From the IMG/VR virus record IMGVR_UViG_3300037961_004087, positions 1 to 60,234 of that record: a DNA stretch of 60,234 nucleotides. The stretch is one strand, 5' to 3'. Shown here piece by piece: positions 22,980-31,464 of this stretch. This DNA comes from a virus. The number at the start of each line of letters is the position of its first letter. Positions within the stretch are counted from its first letter, which is position 1. Position numbers and translations under genes: made by a program. The notes under the pieces are model-generated. The model was not told the origin of the DNA. It did not search any database and saw only the letters and a list, made by a program, of their open reading frames with translations.

Positions 22980-23443
22980 TGATTACATACGCAGCGATAC
23001 CCAGCCCGCTGTTTGGCTATAAACAAATGTTCGACGCAGTTGAGCTTGTAGACGAAGCGTTTGCTGTTGGTTATTTTAAAAACCATCTAGAAGAAATCGA
23101 GTGTGCATGGATAGCACTTGATGGTGACAAAGTAGTAGGATGGGCAGCAGTAGGAGATTGTATTCTACGATGTATCGTTGTACATCCAGACTATCGAGGA
23201 CAAGGTGTCGGAAAAAGATTAACAGAAGAAAGATTAAAGTATTTAGGAGATTGCAAAGAAGTGATCTCTTATGCTTGGGTTCGTCCAGATGGTCGATGTA
23301 TGTCTTGTAAAAACCTAGAAAATTTCGGTTTTGAGCTTGCAAAAGAGCTTCCTGAATACTATAATGATACTAGAAGCAACTGTAAATACTGTGGGAGTAA
23401 TTGCACATGTGTGGCAAGGCTGTACGTCAAAGCACAACATTAG
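22979..23443 (+). CDS. GNAT acetyltransferase with C-terminal Cys cluster
   Basis: 154 residues. The GNAT core has DKVVGWAAVGDCILRCIVVH followed by the acetyl-CoA loop YRGQGVGKRL. The C terminus adds a Cys-rich tail (NCKYCGSNCTC) that may bind zinc. GNATs acetylate amines on proteins or small molecules; the target is unknown. It starts on the guaC stop and ends inside the primase gene. A promoter-like sequence lies within its 3' part. Confidence 0.8.
   Translation: MITYAAIPSPLFGYKQMFDAVELVDEAFAVGYFKNHLEEIECAWIALDGDKVVGWAAVGDCILRCIVVHPDYRGQGVGKRLTEERLKYLGDCKEVISYAWVRPDGRCMSCKNLENFGFELAKELPEYYNDTRSNCKYCGSNCTCVARLYVKAQH
23337..23365 (+). promoter_or_regulatory. Candidate internal promoter before the primase
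   Basis: TTGCAA (23337-23342), 17-base spacer, TATAAT (23360-23365), the same hexamers and spacing as P4 and P5. It lies within the GNAT gene, 42 bases before the primase ATG. A chance match cannot be excluded. Confidence 0.45.
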
Positions 23444-24465
23444 ACTTGAACAAAGTACGCGACATTATCTTCCAAGACATTTATAAGTTATTGGATAGTT
23501 TTGATTTAGAATATACTCAAGACGCTGATAATATTTTTATGAAGTGTCCTATCCATGAGGGTAGTGATAACCCACAAGGATTGTCGATCTCGCTAGACAA
23601 ACAAGTGTGGCGTTGCTGGACTCGTGGGTGTCACGATCACTATAGTTGTAATATTTGGGGATTCATCAAGGGTTGCCTGCAAACAGACTCATTTTCTGAT
23701 GCACTCAAATATGTTTGTAAATTGTACGATGTAAATGGAGCATCTAAAAATGATAACGGCATTAATACTAATAATCCTAAGCGTGATAATGATTTCAGCG
23801 AGCTTGTACGCCAAATCAAAGGATCTAGAGGAGCAGATAGAAGCCCATGTGAAGTGGAGCATTTATCAAGACCAAAAACTGAGTCGTGCCCTTCACCGTA
23901 TTTCATTGCTAGAGGATACGAACCGGAAACGCTGCGATTTTTTGGAGTTCAACAAACACCAAATGACACAAGGGGAGTTCTTCGACACAGGGCTATTATA
24001 CCCATCTGGGGCGTTGACGGAAAATATGTTGGATACATCGGGAGAGCAACCCGTGATTTCATCCAGCCTAAATACATATTCTCTAAGGGAATCAGAAAGT
24101 CAGACTACCTCTACAACTACCACAACGCCACCACCTCAATGGTTCATCTAAATACTTTGTTCCTAGTAGAAGGTCAGGGTGACGTTTGGAGACTTTGGGA
24201 GTGCGGGGTAAAAAATGCGGTCGGACTATTTGGCAAAGACATATCATCACAACAGCGTAAGCTATTACTAAATAGTGGTGCTACCAGACTTGTTGTCCTC
24301 ACCGACAACGACCAAGCGGGTCGAGAGTCCAAGATTAAAATCAAAAGAGAGTTAGGAAGATTATTTAAGTTGGTATTCCCCAAAATGCATACGAAAGATT
24401 TAGGGGGTATGCTTCATGAGACTATAGAACAAAACATTCTAAAAGATTTAAGAGGGTACTATTAA
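23407..24465 (+). CDS. DNA primase, DnaG-like
   Basis: 352 residues. The zinc-binding domain has KCPIHEGSDNPQGLSIS and RCWTRGCHDHYSCN. A linker of about 80 residues follows. The RNA polymerase part has IIPIWGVDGKYVGYIGRA, and the TOPRIM fold has FLVEGQGDVWRLWECG with LTDNDQAGRES (acid motifs EG and DxD). It makes RNA primers for the helicase and polymerase. It lacks the C-terminal DnaB-binding domain of full DnaG. The ATG at 23407 suits GGGAG upstream better than the TTG at 23401. The linker overlaps a possible nested gene at 23750. Confidence 0.9.
   Translation: MCGKAVRQSTTLDLNKVRDIIFQDIYKLLDSFDLEYTQDADNIFMKCPIHEGSDNPQGLSISLDKQVWRCWTRGCHDHYSCNIWGFIKGCLQTDSFSDALKYVCKLYDVNGASKNDNGINTNNPKRDNDFSELVRQIKGSRGADRSPCEVEHLSRPKTESCPSPYFIARGYEPETLRFFGVQQTPNDTRGVLRHRAIIPIWGVDGKYVGYIGRATRDFIQPKYIFSKGIRKSDYLYNYHNATTSMVHLNTLFLVEGQGDVWRLWECGVKNAVGLFGKDISSQQRKLLLNSGATRLVVLTDNDQAGRESKIKIKRELGRLFKLVFPKMHTKDLGGMLHETIEQNILKDLRGYY
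23750..24151 (+). CDS. Possible nested membrane protein gene inside the primase
   Basis: A second frame on the same strand, within the primase linker and catalytic part, reads 133 residues. It has an N-terminal transmembrane segment (MITALILIILSVIMISASLY), then a helical segment (DLEEQIEAHVKWSIYQDQKL) and a low-complexity Thr/Pro end. GGAG lies nine bases before its ATG. The topology resembles inner-membrane spanins, which are sometimes nested in other genes. Comparable chance frames exist elsewhere in this window, so this is a candidate only. Confidence 0.3.
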   Translation: MITALILIILSVIMISASLYAKSKDLEEQIEAHVKWSIYQDQKLSRALHRISLLEDTNRKRCDFLEFNKHQMTQGEFFDTGLLYPSGALTENMLDTSGEQPVISSSLNTYSLRESESQTTSTTTTTPPPQWFI

Positions 24466-25190
24466 TGATCGTAGGAATTTCGGGACGAAAACAAGCCGGT
24501 AAAAATACAACTGCCAATATACTTCATGGGATTATTCTCAAAAAAGAGGGATTCATAAAAGAGTGGAGTATTGGTGGCGAAGGACAACTAATGATTGATT
24601 CTACGGATGGAAGCGGTTGGGGCGAGTTCGATATTACACGGCAAGACGAACAATTTGCAGAGTGGGCAGATTATAACATGTGGCCTTTTGTAAAATTGTA
24701 TAGTTTTGCAGATCATCTTAAGTGGATTTGTATTAAACTTTTTGATATTCCCTATGAGTGCGTTTGGGGGACAGATGAACAGAAGAATCAGATACAGGAA
24801 CATTTGGTATGGGAAAATATGCCGGTTTGGAGTCTACTGGTCGATAACACTGGCCCAATGACCGCCCGTGAATTCATGCAGTATCTTGGCACAGATATCA
24901 TGCGTAAAATGTACGAACCAATCTGGGTCAATGCTTGCATCAAGAAAATACAACAGGAACAATCAGAACTGGCAATTATTGCAGACGTTCGCTTCCCCAA
25001 CGAGGCGAAAGCTATTGAACAAGCCGGTGGCAAGGTTGTGCGACTAACACGCAAGGTTCACGAGGATAACCATTCGAGCGAAGTAGCTCTGGATGACTAC
25101 CCCTTCACAGATTATATTGACAATAAAATTGAAAGCATCGACGTTCTGATGGTGAAGGTTACAGAATTTTACCGTAAACTAAAGGAATAA
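24465..25190 (+). CDS. Deoxynucleoside monophosphate kinase
   Basis: 241 residues. The P-loop is GISGRKQAGKNTTANIL (Walker A GRKQAGKNT). MTAREFMQYLGTDIMRKMY is the nucleotide-binding helix seen in T4 gene 1-type dNMP kinases, and IIADVRFPNEAKAI follows. It phosphorylates dNMPs (in T4: dTMP, dGMP and modified dCMP) to diphosphates. It starts on the primase stop (TAATG). It complements NrdAB and the deaminase in dNTP supply. Confidence 0.88.
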   Translation: MIVGISGRKQAGKNTTANILHGIILKKEGFIKEWSIGGEGQLMIDSTDGSGWGEFDITRQDEQFAEWADYNMWPFVKLYSFADHLKWICIKLFDIPYECVWGTDEQKNQIQEHLVWENMPVWSLLVDNTGPMTAREFMQYLGTDIMRKMYEPIWVNACIKKIQQEQSELAIIADVRFPNEAKAIEQAGGKVVRLTRKVHEDNHSSEVALDDYPFTDYIDNKIESIDVLMVKVTEFYRKLKE

Positions 25191-25191
25191 G

Positions 25192-26232
25192 ATGTTAGTA
25201 ACCTATGTGAGAAGTTCTTCCTACAACAATTATGAATTTTGCCAGATGCAATATTTTCTGACCTACGTTCTAGGTTGGCAAAGTGCTAGTGGTAAAAGAG
25301 CAGACATGGGAACTATGGCCCACAAGGTCATGGAGATTCTTGCTGGACTTAAAAAGTTTCAGCAGGACAATCCTCGTAGAAAATGGCTAGAAATCGAAGA
25401 TGATAAGTGTGGAAAAGTCAGAGTTAGCAAGGATGATCTCTACACTGACGCCTTTGTAGACGAATTGATCGCTAGATCCATCAAAGATTACGGCGAAACA
25501 TCTGTACATAAGTTTTATCGTAAAGAACGTAAAGAAGTCAGCGACACAGTTTATACTTTTTTAACTCACAACAATGGTCAATTTGACCCTAGACTTAGAA
25601 ATGTATACTACCCAGAGCCCCATTTCGACCTGCCAATTGAAGAGGACTGGGCTAAATTTGATTTTGTAGATGCAAACGGTAATACTCAGAAGGGTCAATT
25701 AGCTATTAAGGGCACAATTGACCTCGTTACCCTTGTAAATGAAGACACAATCGAGGTGGTTGACTGGAAAAGCGGTCGCCGCCTGAATTGGGCGAGCGGT
25801 GAAGAAAAAACCTACGAAAAAATGATGAATGACCCACAGTTATTGCTGTATTTTTACGCTATGTCTAAAATGTTCCCTGATTTTCCCAATAGAATTATGA
25901 GTATTTTCTTCTATAAAGATACTGAAGGGGAACCAGATCCTACACCCTATAGCTTCTGTTTTACCAAGGAGGATGAGGATAGGTTTCTAGGTATGCTCAA
26001 AAAGCGGGTAGAAGAAATCAGACAGAATAATAATCCATCTGTACTAGATCCTACGAGAACAGACTTTAGATGTAAATATCTATGTCATTTTTGTAAAAAT
26101 AAGTTTGAAGGTGAGACGGAAAATATGTGTATAATAACAGAGAAGCACTTGAAGGAACATGGTATGCAGGAAACAGTCAAAAAGTTAACCCGTCCGGGGT
26201 TCAATATAGGCTTCTACGAAGCTCCGGGCTAA
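25192..26232 (+). CDS. Cas4/RecB-like PD-(D/E)XK exonuclease
   Basis: 346 residues. The metal site is GTIDLVTL and IEVVDWKSGR (D...DxK), with the preceding His in GTMAHKVMEIL. Four Cys that could hold an Fe-S cluster are one near the N terminus (NYEFCQMQYF) and three near the C terminus (CKYLCHFCKN), as in Cas4 and AddB nucleases; a further Cys follows (ENMC). It probably resects DNA ends for the RecA-like recombinase. There is no CRISPR array in this window, so no link to spacer acquisition is suggested. It starts one base after the kinase stop. Confidence 0.85.
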   Translation: MLVTYVRSSSYNNYEFCQMQYFLTYVLGWQSASGKRADMGTMAHKVMEILAGLKKFQQDNPRRKWLEIEDDKCGKVRVSKDDLYTDAFVDELIARSIKDYGETSVHKFYRKERKEVSDTVYTFLTHNNGQFDPRLRNVYYPEPHFDLPIEEDWAKFDFVDANGNTQKGQLAIKGTIDLVTLVNEDTIEVVDWKSGRRLNWASGEEKTYEKMMNDPQLLLYFYAMSKMFPDFPNRIMSIFFYKDTEGEPDPTPYSFCFTKEDEDRFLGMLKKRVEEIRQNNNPSVLDPTRTDFRCKYLCHFCKNKFEGETENMCIITEKHLKEHGMQETVKKLTRPGFNIGFYEAPG

Positions 26233-26246
26233 AAGGGGGTGATATC

Positions 26247-26420
26247 GTGAGCGGGGTGAAAGATTTTATGTTAGGTTTTTTTGTTGCTGCTTCGTTTGGT
26301 TTTCTCTTGTATACGATTTGGGAGTATAAGAGACATGTTCCAGTTGTCATTAAACAGGTTCCAGTACCAATTCAGATGATGCCAAATCCATCATCAGATA
26401 TAGAAACTTGGGAAACATAA
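26247..26420 (+). CDS. Small single-pass membrane protein
   Basis: 57 residues from the GTG at 26247, just after a strong GGGGGTGAT ribosome site. One transmembrane segment (FMLGFFVAASFGFLLYTIW) is followed by a Pro/Val-rich tail (PVVIKQVPVPIQMMPNP). It directly precedes the exported DUF1501 protein. No family is recognised. Confidence 0.6.
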   Translation: MSGVKDFMLGFFVAASFGFLLYTIWEYKRHVPVVIKQVPVPIQMMPNPSSDIETWET

Positions 26421-26421
26421 T

Positions 26422-27651
26422 ATGAAAAGAAGAGATTTTGTCAAACTTGGTGCCGCAACATTCGTAGTAGGTAATGTAGAAGCTAGTTATGCAGATTCAA
26501 AAAATAGTGACGAAACTGCCGTCCTTTTCGTTTTTCTTAACGGTGGGGCATCTCATATTGAGACTTTTAATCCTATACCACTTGCTCCTGCTGACAGGCG
26601 ATCTGTAACGGGTCATACTAAAACAAATGTTACCGGCATCGAGCTTGGCGGATTGTTTAAAGAATTATCCAAGCGTACAAATAAGATTGTAATTCCTAGA
26701 GCGTTTGGTCATAGAGATCAGAATCACGCATCTTCTGTACACTGGGTGGTTACTGGTGAAGCAAACTTTGGTGCTGGAACAAGCTCCAAGTGGCCTAGTC
26801 ATGGGAGTATGATGAGTAGGTATCATGGTCCAAACACAGAGGATGGTTTACCACACTACGTCAAGATTGGTGGGTTCGCTCACGATGATGCTGCTTGGCT
26901 TGGCGGTAAGTATATGGGGTTTGATGCTACCAAGGAGGGGCGTAAAGATCTGCAACTTCTTGGCAGTAGTGATGCGTTCAAAAAAAGATTATTTGCACTA
27001 AACGTAATTGACAAAGGTTTTAAAGCCAGAGAACAACAATTGGCTAAAGACTGGTCTGCACTCCGTGAGCAATCCGTAGACATTATTCTGGGTAATGCCT
27101 CCAAATCGTTTAGAGTAGAAGAAGATAAAGACTACAACTCGTTCAAGGAGCACTCTTTTGGCTCAGACGCTTTAACCGCAATCAGGCTTTTGCAGGCTGG
27201 GTCGAAGTTTGTAACACTTAACCTTGGCGGTTGGGATATGCATCAGAATATTGGAGCATCGTTATCTAACACACAGGTTGTACTAGACACATACTTAGCT
27301 AAAATTATGGACACACTGGAAGCAAGGGGTATGTACGAAAGAGTTATGCTTGTTGTGACTTCTGAGTTTGGACGCACACCAAAAGTAAATGCAAACCAAG
27401 GTAGAGATCATTTTGGTAAACTTGCCCCACTTATGATTAGCTGTGGTAGTTATGAAATGGGTAGGACTATTGGTCAAACAAATGCAAATGCTGATGATTT
27501 TGAAGATGGTAGAACTACTCCAGAAGATTTATCTTGGACTATTTTTGACCACTTAAATATGGAAAAGCGTACACGTTATACGGCGACTGATGGTCGTCCA
27601 CATTACATAGTCAAAGAAGATTCTAAAAATATTCTTAAAGATGTATCATGA
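26422..27651 (+). CDS. Exported DUF1501 protein (sulfatase/phosphatase-like fold)
   Basis: 409 residues. The N terminus KRRDFVKLGAATFVVGNVEA is a Tat-type signal (RRDF). FVFLNGGASHIETFNPIP, AFGHRDQNHASSVHWVVTGE and VVTSEFGRTPKVNANQGRDH are hallmark DUF1501 blocks; the family is related to the alkaline phosphatase/sulfatase fold. DUF1501 is especially abundant in Planctomycetota. It would be exported folded through the Tat pathway. Substrate is unknown. A PAP2 phosphatase follows, overlapping by four bases. I know of no characterised phage DUF1501 protein; host gene capture is the likely source. Confidence 0.9.
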   Translation: MKRRDFVKLGAATFVVGNVEASYADSKNSDETAVLFVFLNGGASHIETFNPIPLAPADRRSVTGHTKTNVTGIELGGLFKELSKRTNKIVIPRAFGHRDQNHASSVHWVVTGEANFGAGTSSKWPSHGSMMSRYHGPNTEDGLPHYVKIGGFAHDDAAWLGGKYMGFDATKEGRKDLQLLGSSDAFKKRLFALNVIDKGFKAREQQLAKDWSALREQSVDIILGNASKSFRVEEDKDYNSFKEHSFGSDALTAIRLLQAGSKFVTLNLGGWDMHQNIGASLSNTQVVLDTYLAKIMDTLEARGMYERVMLVVTSEFGRTPKVNANQGRDHFGKLAPLMISCGSYEMGRTIGQTNANADDFEDGRTTPEDLSWTIFDHLNMEKRTRYTATDGRPHYIVKEDSKNILKDVS

Positions 27652-28316
27652 GATTATCAGACATAGACGATTCTTTATCTAATAGACTAGAGTCTGTTAA
27701 GTATACAGAAAAGACCAGAACTTGGAAAGTATCCAAAAACATAACTATTGATTGGAAGGGCGTTTTACCAAACCCGCCAAAAAACACTTCCCAAGAAACA
27801 AAAGAAGAGTTGGAGTATTTAGAGAAAATTACCAACAATCTCATGTTGGGTGATAAAAGTTTGATACACTTAGTTGATGTAGAGCCTTTGGATTTATACA
27901 AACCCATATTTGACAAGATTGGACAACCCATACCCAGAAAAGAATTTAAAAAGATATGGAACATCACCAAGCCAATTATTTTAAATTTAAAACATCAGTT
28001 CAATAGAGCTAGGCCAAAACAACTAGCAGACCTTTTAGGTTACGATATAAAAGTTACTAGAACAAAAACACACCACACACCAGCTTATCCTTCTGGACAT
28101 ACCGCATATGCCGCTATGGGTGCTTATCTATTTTCAGATATGTATCCACAATACTCATCAGAGTTTTTTCAAAAGATAAGTTTAGCTGGACTTGCACGTT
28201 GTTTGCAAGGTGTGCATTATCCATCAGATAACGAAGCATCTATGGTAATTAGTGGTGCTATTTGGCAAGATATTAGATACAAATTATTCCCTGAATTAAA
28301 ACCTTATAGGAGATAA
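27648..28316 (+). CDS. PAP2-superfamily phosphatase
   Basis: 222 residues with all three acid phosphatase motifs: KHQFNRARP (KX6RP), YPSGHTAYA (PSGH) and ARCLQGVHYPSD (RX5HX3D, with Ala in place of the usual Ser). No transmembrane segments are seen, so it resembles soluble acid phosphatase or haloperoxidase-like members rather than lipid phosphatases. No signal peptide is obvious. It overlaps the DUF1501 gene, so the two are coupled and may act together in phosphate or sulfate release, which is inference. Confidence 0.88.
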   Translation: MRLSDIDDSLSNRLESVKYTEKTRTWKVSKNITIDWKGVLPNPPKNTSQETKEELEYLEKITNNLMLGDKSLIHLVDVEPLDLYKPIFDKIGQPIPRKEFKKIWNITKPIILNLKHQFNRARPKQLADLLGYDIKVTRTKTHHTPAYPSGHTAYAAMGAYLFSDMYPQYSSEFFQKISLAGLARCLQGVHYPSDNEASMVISGAIWQDIRYKLFPELKPYRR

Positions 28317-28318
28317 AA

Positions 28319-29485
28319 ATGCCTTTACCAGAAAAAAGAGAAGGTGAAAAACCCGGAGAGTTTATTGCTCGATGTATGAGTGATCCAAAAATTCATAGAG
28401 AATATCCAGATCAAAAACAAAGAACAGCAGTCTGCATGAGTAAAGCCTGCGAGGGAATGAGTTACATTGAAGCTGCTGACTTTCAAATTAATTTTGAAGA
28501 ATATGGCTTTACTGAGGATCTAACAGAAGATAATTGGTACTGCCCCACAGAAGCAGAGTATGTTGATGATGTTGAGTGGGGAGAGCAAACCGAAGAGTGG
28601 GATGTTTCGGAAGCAAGGCCGGGACTCTGGGAAAACATTCGTAGAAAAAAAGAGCGAGAAGGTAAGAACTATAAACCCGCTCGCACAGAAAAAGAAGGCA
28701 GACCTACACAAGAGCAACTTAAAAGGGCACAGTCTGATAAGCCCGGACCAAAAGATCCTCGTAGAACTCCTGCACCCAAGAAAGATCAAAAGAAAGGCTC
28801 CAAAAAGAATAAGCCAGATAGTGCCAAAGACGGCAAGAGTAAAATTACTTTTAGCAAAGAAGTGACTGCACAACTACAAAATAAAGTTAAAGAGCACAAT
28901 GCTAAGGGTAAAGGTTCAAAAGCAACTCTTGGTATGCTTAAAGCTGTCTATCGTCGCGGTGCTGGTGCTTATTCAACAAGTCACGCTCCAAAAATGAGTC
29001 GTCATGGCTGGGCTATTGCTCGTGTAAATGCTTTCCTCAAGCTGCTAAGAAGTGGAAGACCTTCCAATCCAAACTACACGACAGATAACGATTTGTTGCC
29101 AAAGGGTCATCCTAGAAAATCTAAAGCAGAAGAGGCGGAAGCAGGTTTCAAGTACCAAGACCCAAAAACAGGAGAGATTTACGAATACGAGCGTAAAGGA
29201 ATCTATCGTAAAAACGGTCGCGTCCTTGTTCCTGCTCGTGCTGCGGAATACCAAGGTCGCAAGGTTCAGCTTGGTAAACCATTCAGAACCCCAAAGGGAC
29301 CGAAGAAGTTTAGTGTATATGTTAAAAACGACAAGGGTAATGTTGTAAAGGTCAATTTTGGCGACCCTAACATGAAGATCAAAAAATCTGATCCTGCTCG
29401 TCGCAAGTCGTTCCGAGCTAGACACAACTGCGATAATCCCGGCCCTCGTTACAAAGCACGATATTGGAGTTGCCGTAAGTGGTAG
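28319..29485 (+). CDS. Virion-associated-type protein with DUF5824-like centre
   Basis: 388 residues in three parts. The N terminus has FIARCMSDPKIHREYPDQKQ followed by RTAVCMSKA, a motif often found at ends of phage head proteins. The centre (TLGMLKAVYRRGAGAYSTSH) resembles DUF5824. The C terminus (VNFGDPNMKIKKSDPARRKS, then RARHNCDNPGP and ARYWSC) is a block shared by head or prohead proteins of marine myoviruses. I know these blocks only as conserved phage segments without assigned chemistry. It overlaps the next gene by seven bases. Confidence 0.7.
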   Translation: MPLPEKREGEKPGEFIARCMSDPKIHREYPDQKQRTAVCMSKACEGMSYIEAADFQINFEEYGFTEDLTEDNWYCPTEAEYVDDVEWGEQTEEWDVSEARPGLWENIRRKKEREGKNYKPARTEKEGRPTQEQLKRAQSDKPGPKDPRRTPAPKKDQKKGSKKNKPDSAKDGKSKITFSKEVTAQLQNKVKEHNAKGKGSKATLGMLKAVYRRGAGAYSTSHAPKMSRHGWAIARVNAFLKLLRSGRPSNPNYTTDNDLLPKGHPRKSKAEEAEAGFKYQDPKTGEIYEYERKGIYRKNGRVLVPARAAEYQGRKVQLGKPFRTPKGPKKFSVYVKNDKGNVVKVNFGDPNMKIKKSDPARRKSFRARHNCDNPGPRYKARYWSCRKW

Positions 29486-31464
29486 AAAAGGACTTCTCCA
29501 AATGCCAATGCCCAAAGGCGGGGTGGTGCGATCTTCTTAAAAAAGAAATGACCGCCATCCCTCCTAACTGGCAGTGGTGTCAAAATCTCACACCGCCAGA
29601 AAGAGAAGAGTATTACAATACAATATTTAAGCAAGCAAGGGTTATTCATAAATCAAAAGATGAAGACCTTGTTGATGTAGTTAATTTTTATGATGAGCTA
29701 CCTAAGCAGAAAAGTCACTTAGCCATCTGCGTGATTCCAGCTAATGATCTAGCTGTAGAACTTCTAAACATTACACGCGATTCAATCAAATCTTATGCCG
29801 AAAAATGCGGTGCAGACTACATAGAGCTAACTGGAGATCAACATTCAGGCTGGCCTATGGCTAATAAGTATCGACTACACCAAGTAACATCAAAATATGA
29901 TAAAACACTATACTTAGACTGTGACGTTATCGTTTCTCCAAGTGCTGATAATATATTTGATGCAACCCCTGATGACAAAATATCTGCATACGATGAATAT
30001 GAAATATGGCAATTAAAAAATGAAACAAGATGGATTGAAATACAACAAGACTTAATAATTAGACAGTTAAATGAAGAGGATTTAAACGAGAAGTATTTAA
30101 ACAATGGTAAAACACTATTTCCAAATAGTATGATTAACGGGGGAGTGCTTGTGATTCCAAAGTGCTGCTCAGACTATTATCAACAACCAAAGAATATTTA
30201 TCCTAAGCACTGGTGTTTTGATCAGAATTATTTGACACTCAAGTTGCCAAAAGAAAAACTTCATAGACTAGATTTTAAATGGAATTGTTCATATGTTTCT
30301 GGTGACGGTTTTTGGTATCATTCATCTAAGGCACACTTTATCCATGTAAATTCTTTAAGCAAAAGTTTAAAAGCTAGAAAAGCTATCTTATCGTCAATAC
30401 TGCTGGGTGATTTTTGCCCAATAGAACAGCACAGGTACGACAGTTCTTATAACTATTCCAATCTTGAGTGGAAAGAAAGTAAGCTAAACATAAAGACGAA
30501 TACGTTTAAAGAAAACAGAATAGGTCTGATTCAAGGTGAGATAGCTCCGGGCGGTGCCTTAACTTGGATGAAATTTTTTGCACAATGTTTTGGTGACGAT
30601 ATTTCAGGGATAGTCCCAATTATAGATTTTCCCAACTATCACCATCTTGAAACAGGGATGAAACAAGGTTATTCCAAAGAAGAAATGGAAGAGCTTTATG
30701 TTAAATCAGATACAATTATTTACTGGGCCTACTATCTACCAGATAATTTACCATCCTTTATAAGAGACAACCCCCTTAAAAAGAAAATCATTTACATATC
30801 CCATTCAGGATTTAGACACAACAAATTACACGATCTACTACTAGACGTTTTTAAACCAGACATCAGTATTTTTGTAGATGACATTGTAGCAAAACATTAC
30901 GATTCTATATGTATACCACCACCAGTTTCTTTTAATGAAAAACTAGAAAGAAATCCAGTTCCAAAAAATATACTGTGGCACCACAGGTTAGAACATTATA
31001 AAGGGGTTTCGGTTCTCGCTGATATTATTCGCTATCTACCGGATTTTAATTTTCATATAGCTGGTAGTTGGGACGAAAGTTTTCACAGTAAAAAAACGGT
31101 CGAAGCTGTTAACAACCGAATATTGTCTAATGGAAACAAAAATGTTTTTTACTACGGCCATCTAGACAACATGGATGACTTATTAGAAACTTGTTCTCTA
31201 TCTCTGTCTACTTCTTTTGATGAATCTTTTGGCTTATCAGTGGCAGAAAGTATTGCACACGGTATCCCAACAGTTTCCCACGCACTTGGGATAGGTAGGT
31301 TTGCTGACTTTACTTTGAAATACAAATCTCACCCTTCTGAGTGGGCCAAGGCAATAAGGCTCTGCGAACATGAAGTAAAAGAAGCGAAGAATAAAGATTA
31401 CATTAGAGAAGAATTTTCTATAGAACGTTTTGAAGAAAAGTGGAGAAAAGTGTTATGTTTGTAA
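29479..31464 (+). CDS. Fused glycosyltransferase: GT8-like (GT-A) plus GT4-like (GT-B)
   Basis: 661 residues. An N-terminal Cys cluster (KCQCPKAGWCDLL, WCQNL) may bind metal. Residues about 75-330 form a GT-A domain with YLDCDVIVSPSADN (DxD) and a later SMINGGVLVIP. Residues about 350-660 form a GT-B domain with RIGLIQGEIAPGGALTW, LWHHRLEHYKGVSVLADIIR and FDESFGLSVAESIAHGIPT (E(x7)E). Two sugar-transfer steps could be made by one polypeptide. The start is the GTG at 29479, nine bases after GGAG. It opens the glycan cassette. Confidence 0.85.
   Translation: MVEKDFSKCQCPKAGWCDLLKKEMTAIPPNWQWCQNLTPPEREEYYNTIFKQARVIHKSKDEDLVDVVNFYDELPKQKSHLAICVIPANDLAVELLNITRDSIKSYAEKCGADYIELTGDQHSGWPMANKYRLHQVTSKYDKTLYLDCDVIVSPSADNIFDATPDDKISAYDEYEIWQLKNETRWIEIQQDLIIRQLNEEDLNEKYLNNGKTLFPNSMINGGVLVIPKCCSDYYQQPKNIYPKHWCFDQNYLTLKLPKEKLHRLDFKWNCSYVSGDGFWYHSSKAHFIHVNSLSKSLKARKAILSSILLGDFCPIEQHRYDSSYNYSNLEWKESKLNIKTNTFKENRIGLIQGEIAPGGALTWMKFFAQCFGDDISGIVPIIDFPNYHHLETGMKQGYSKEEMEELYVKSDTIIYWAYYLPDNLPSFIRDNPLKKKIIYISHSGFRHNKLHDLLLDVFKPDISIFVDDIVAKHYDSICIPPPVSFNEKLERNPVPKNILWHHRLEHYKGVSVLADIIRYLPDFNFHIAGSWDESFHSKKTVEAVNNRILSNGNKNVFYYGHLDNMDDLLETCSLSLSTSFDESFGLSVAESIAHGIPTVSHALGIGRFADFTLKYKSHPSEWAKAIRLCEHEVKEAKNKDYIREEFSIERFEEKWRKVLCL

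Noticed and set aside
25192-26232. The Cas4-like nuclease as a sign of a phage CRISPR system.
   Set aside because: No repeat-spacer array or other cas gene was seen in the window; phage Cas4-like nucleases commonly serve recombination.
29045-29515. A 156-residue minus-strand frame opposite the virion-associated-type gene.
   Set aside because: It is a shadow of a conserved basic coding region and has no recognisable features.
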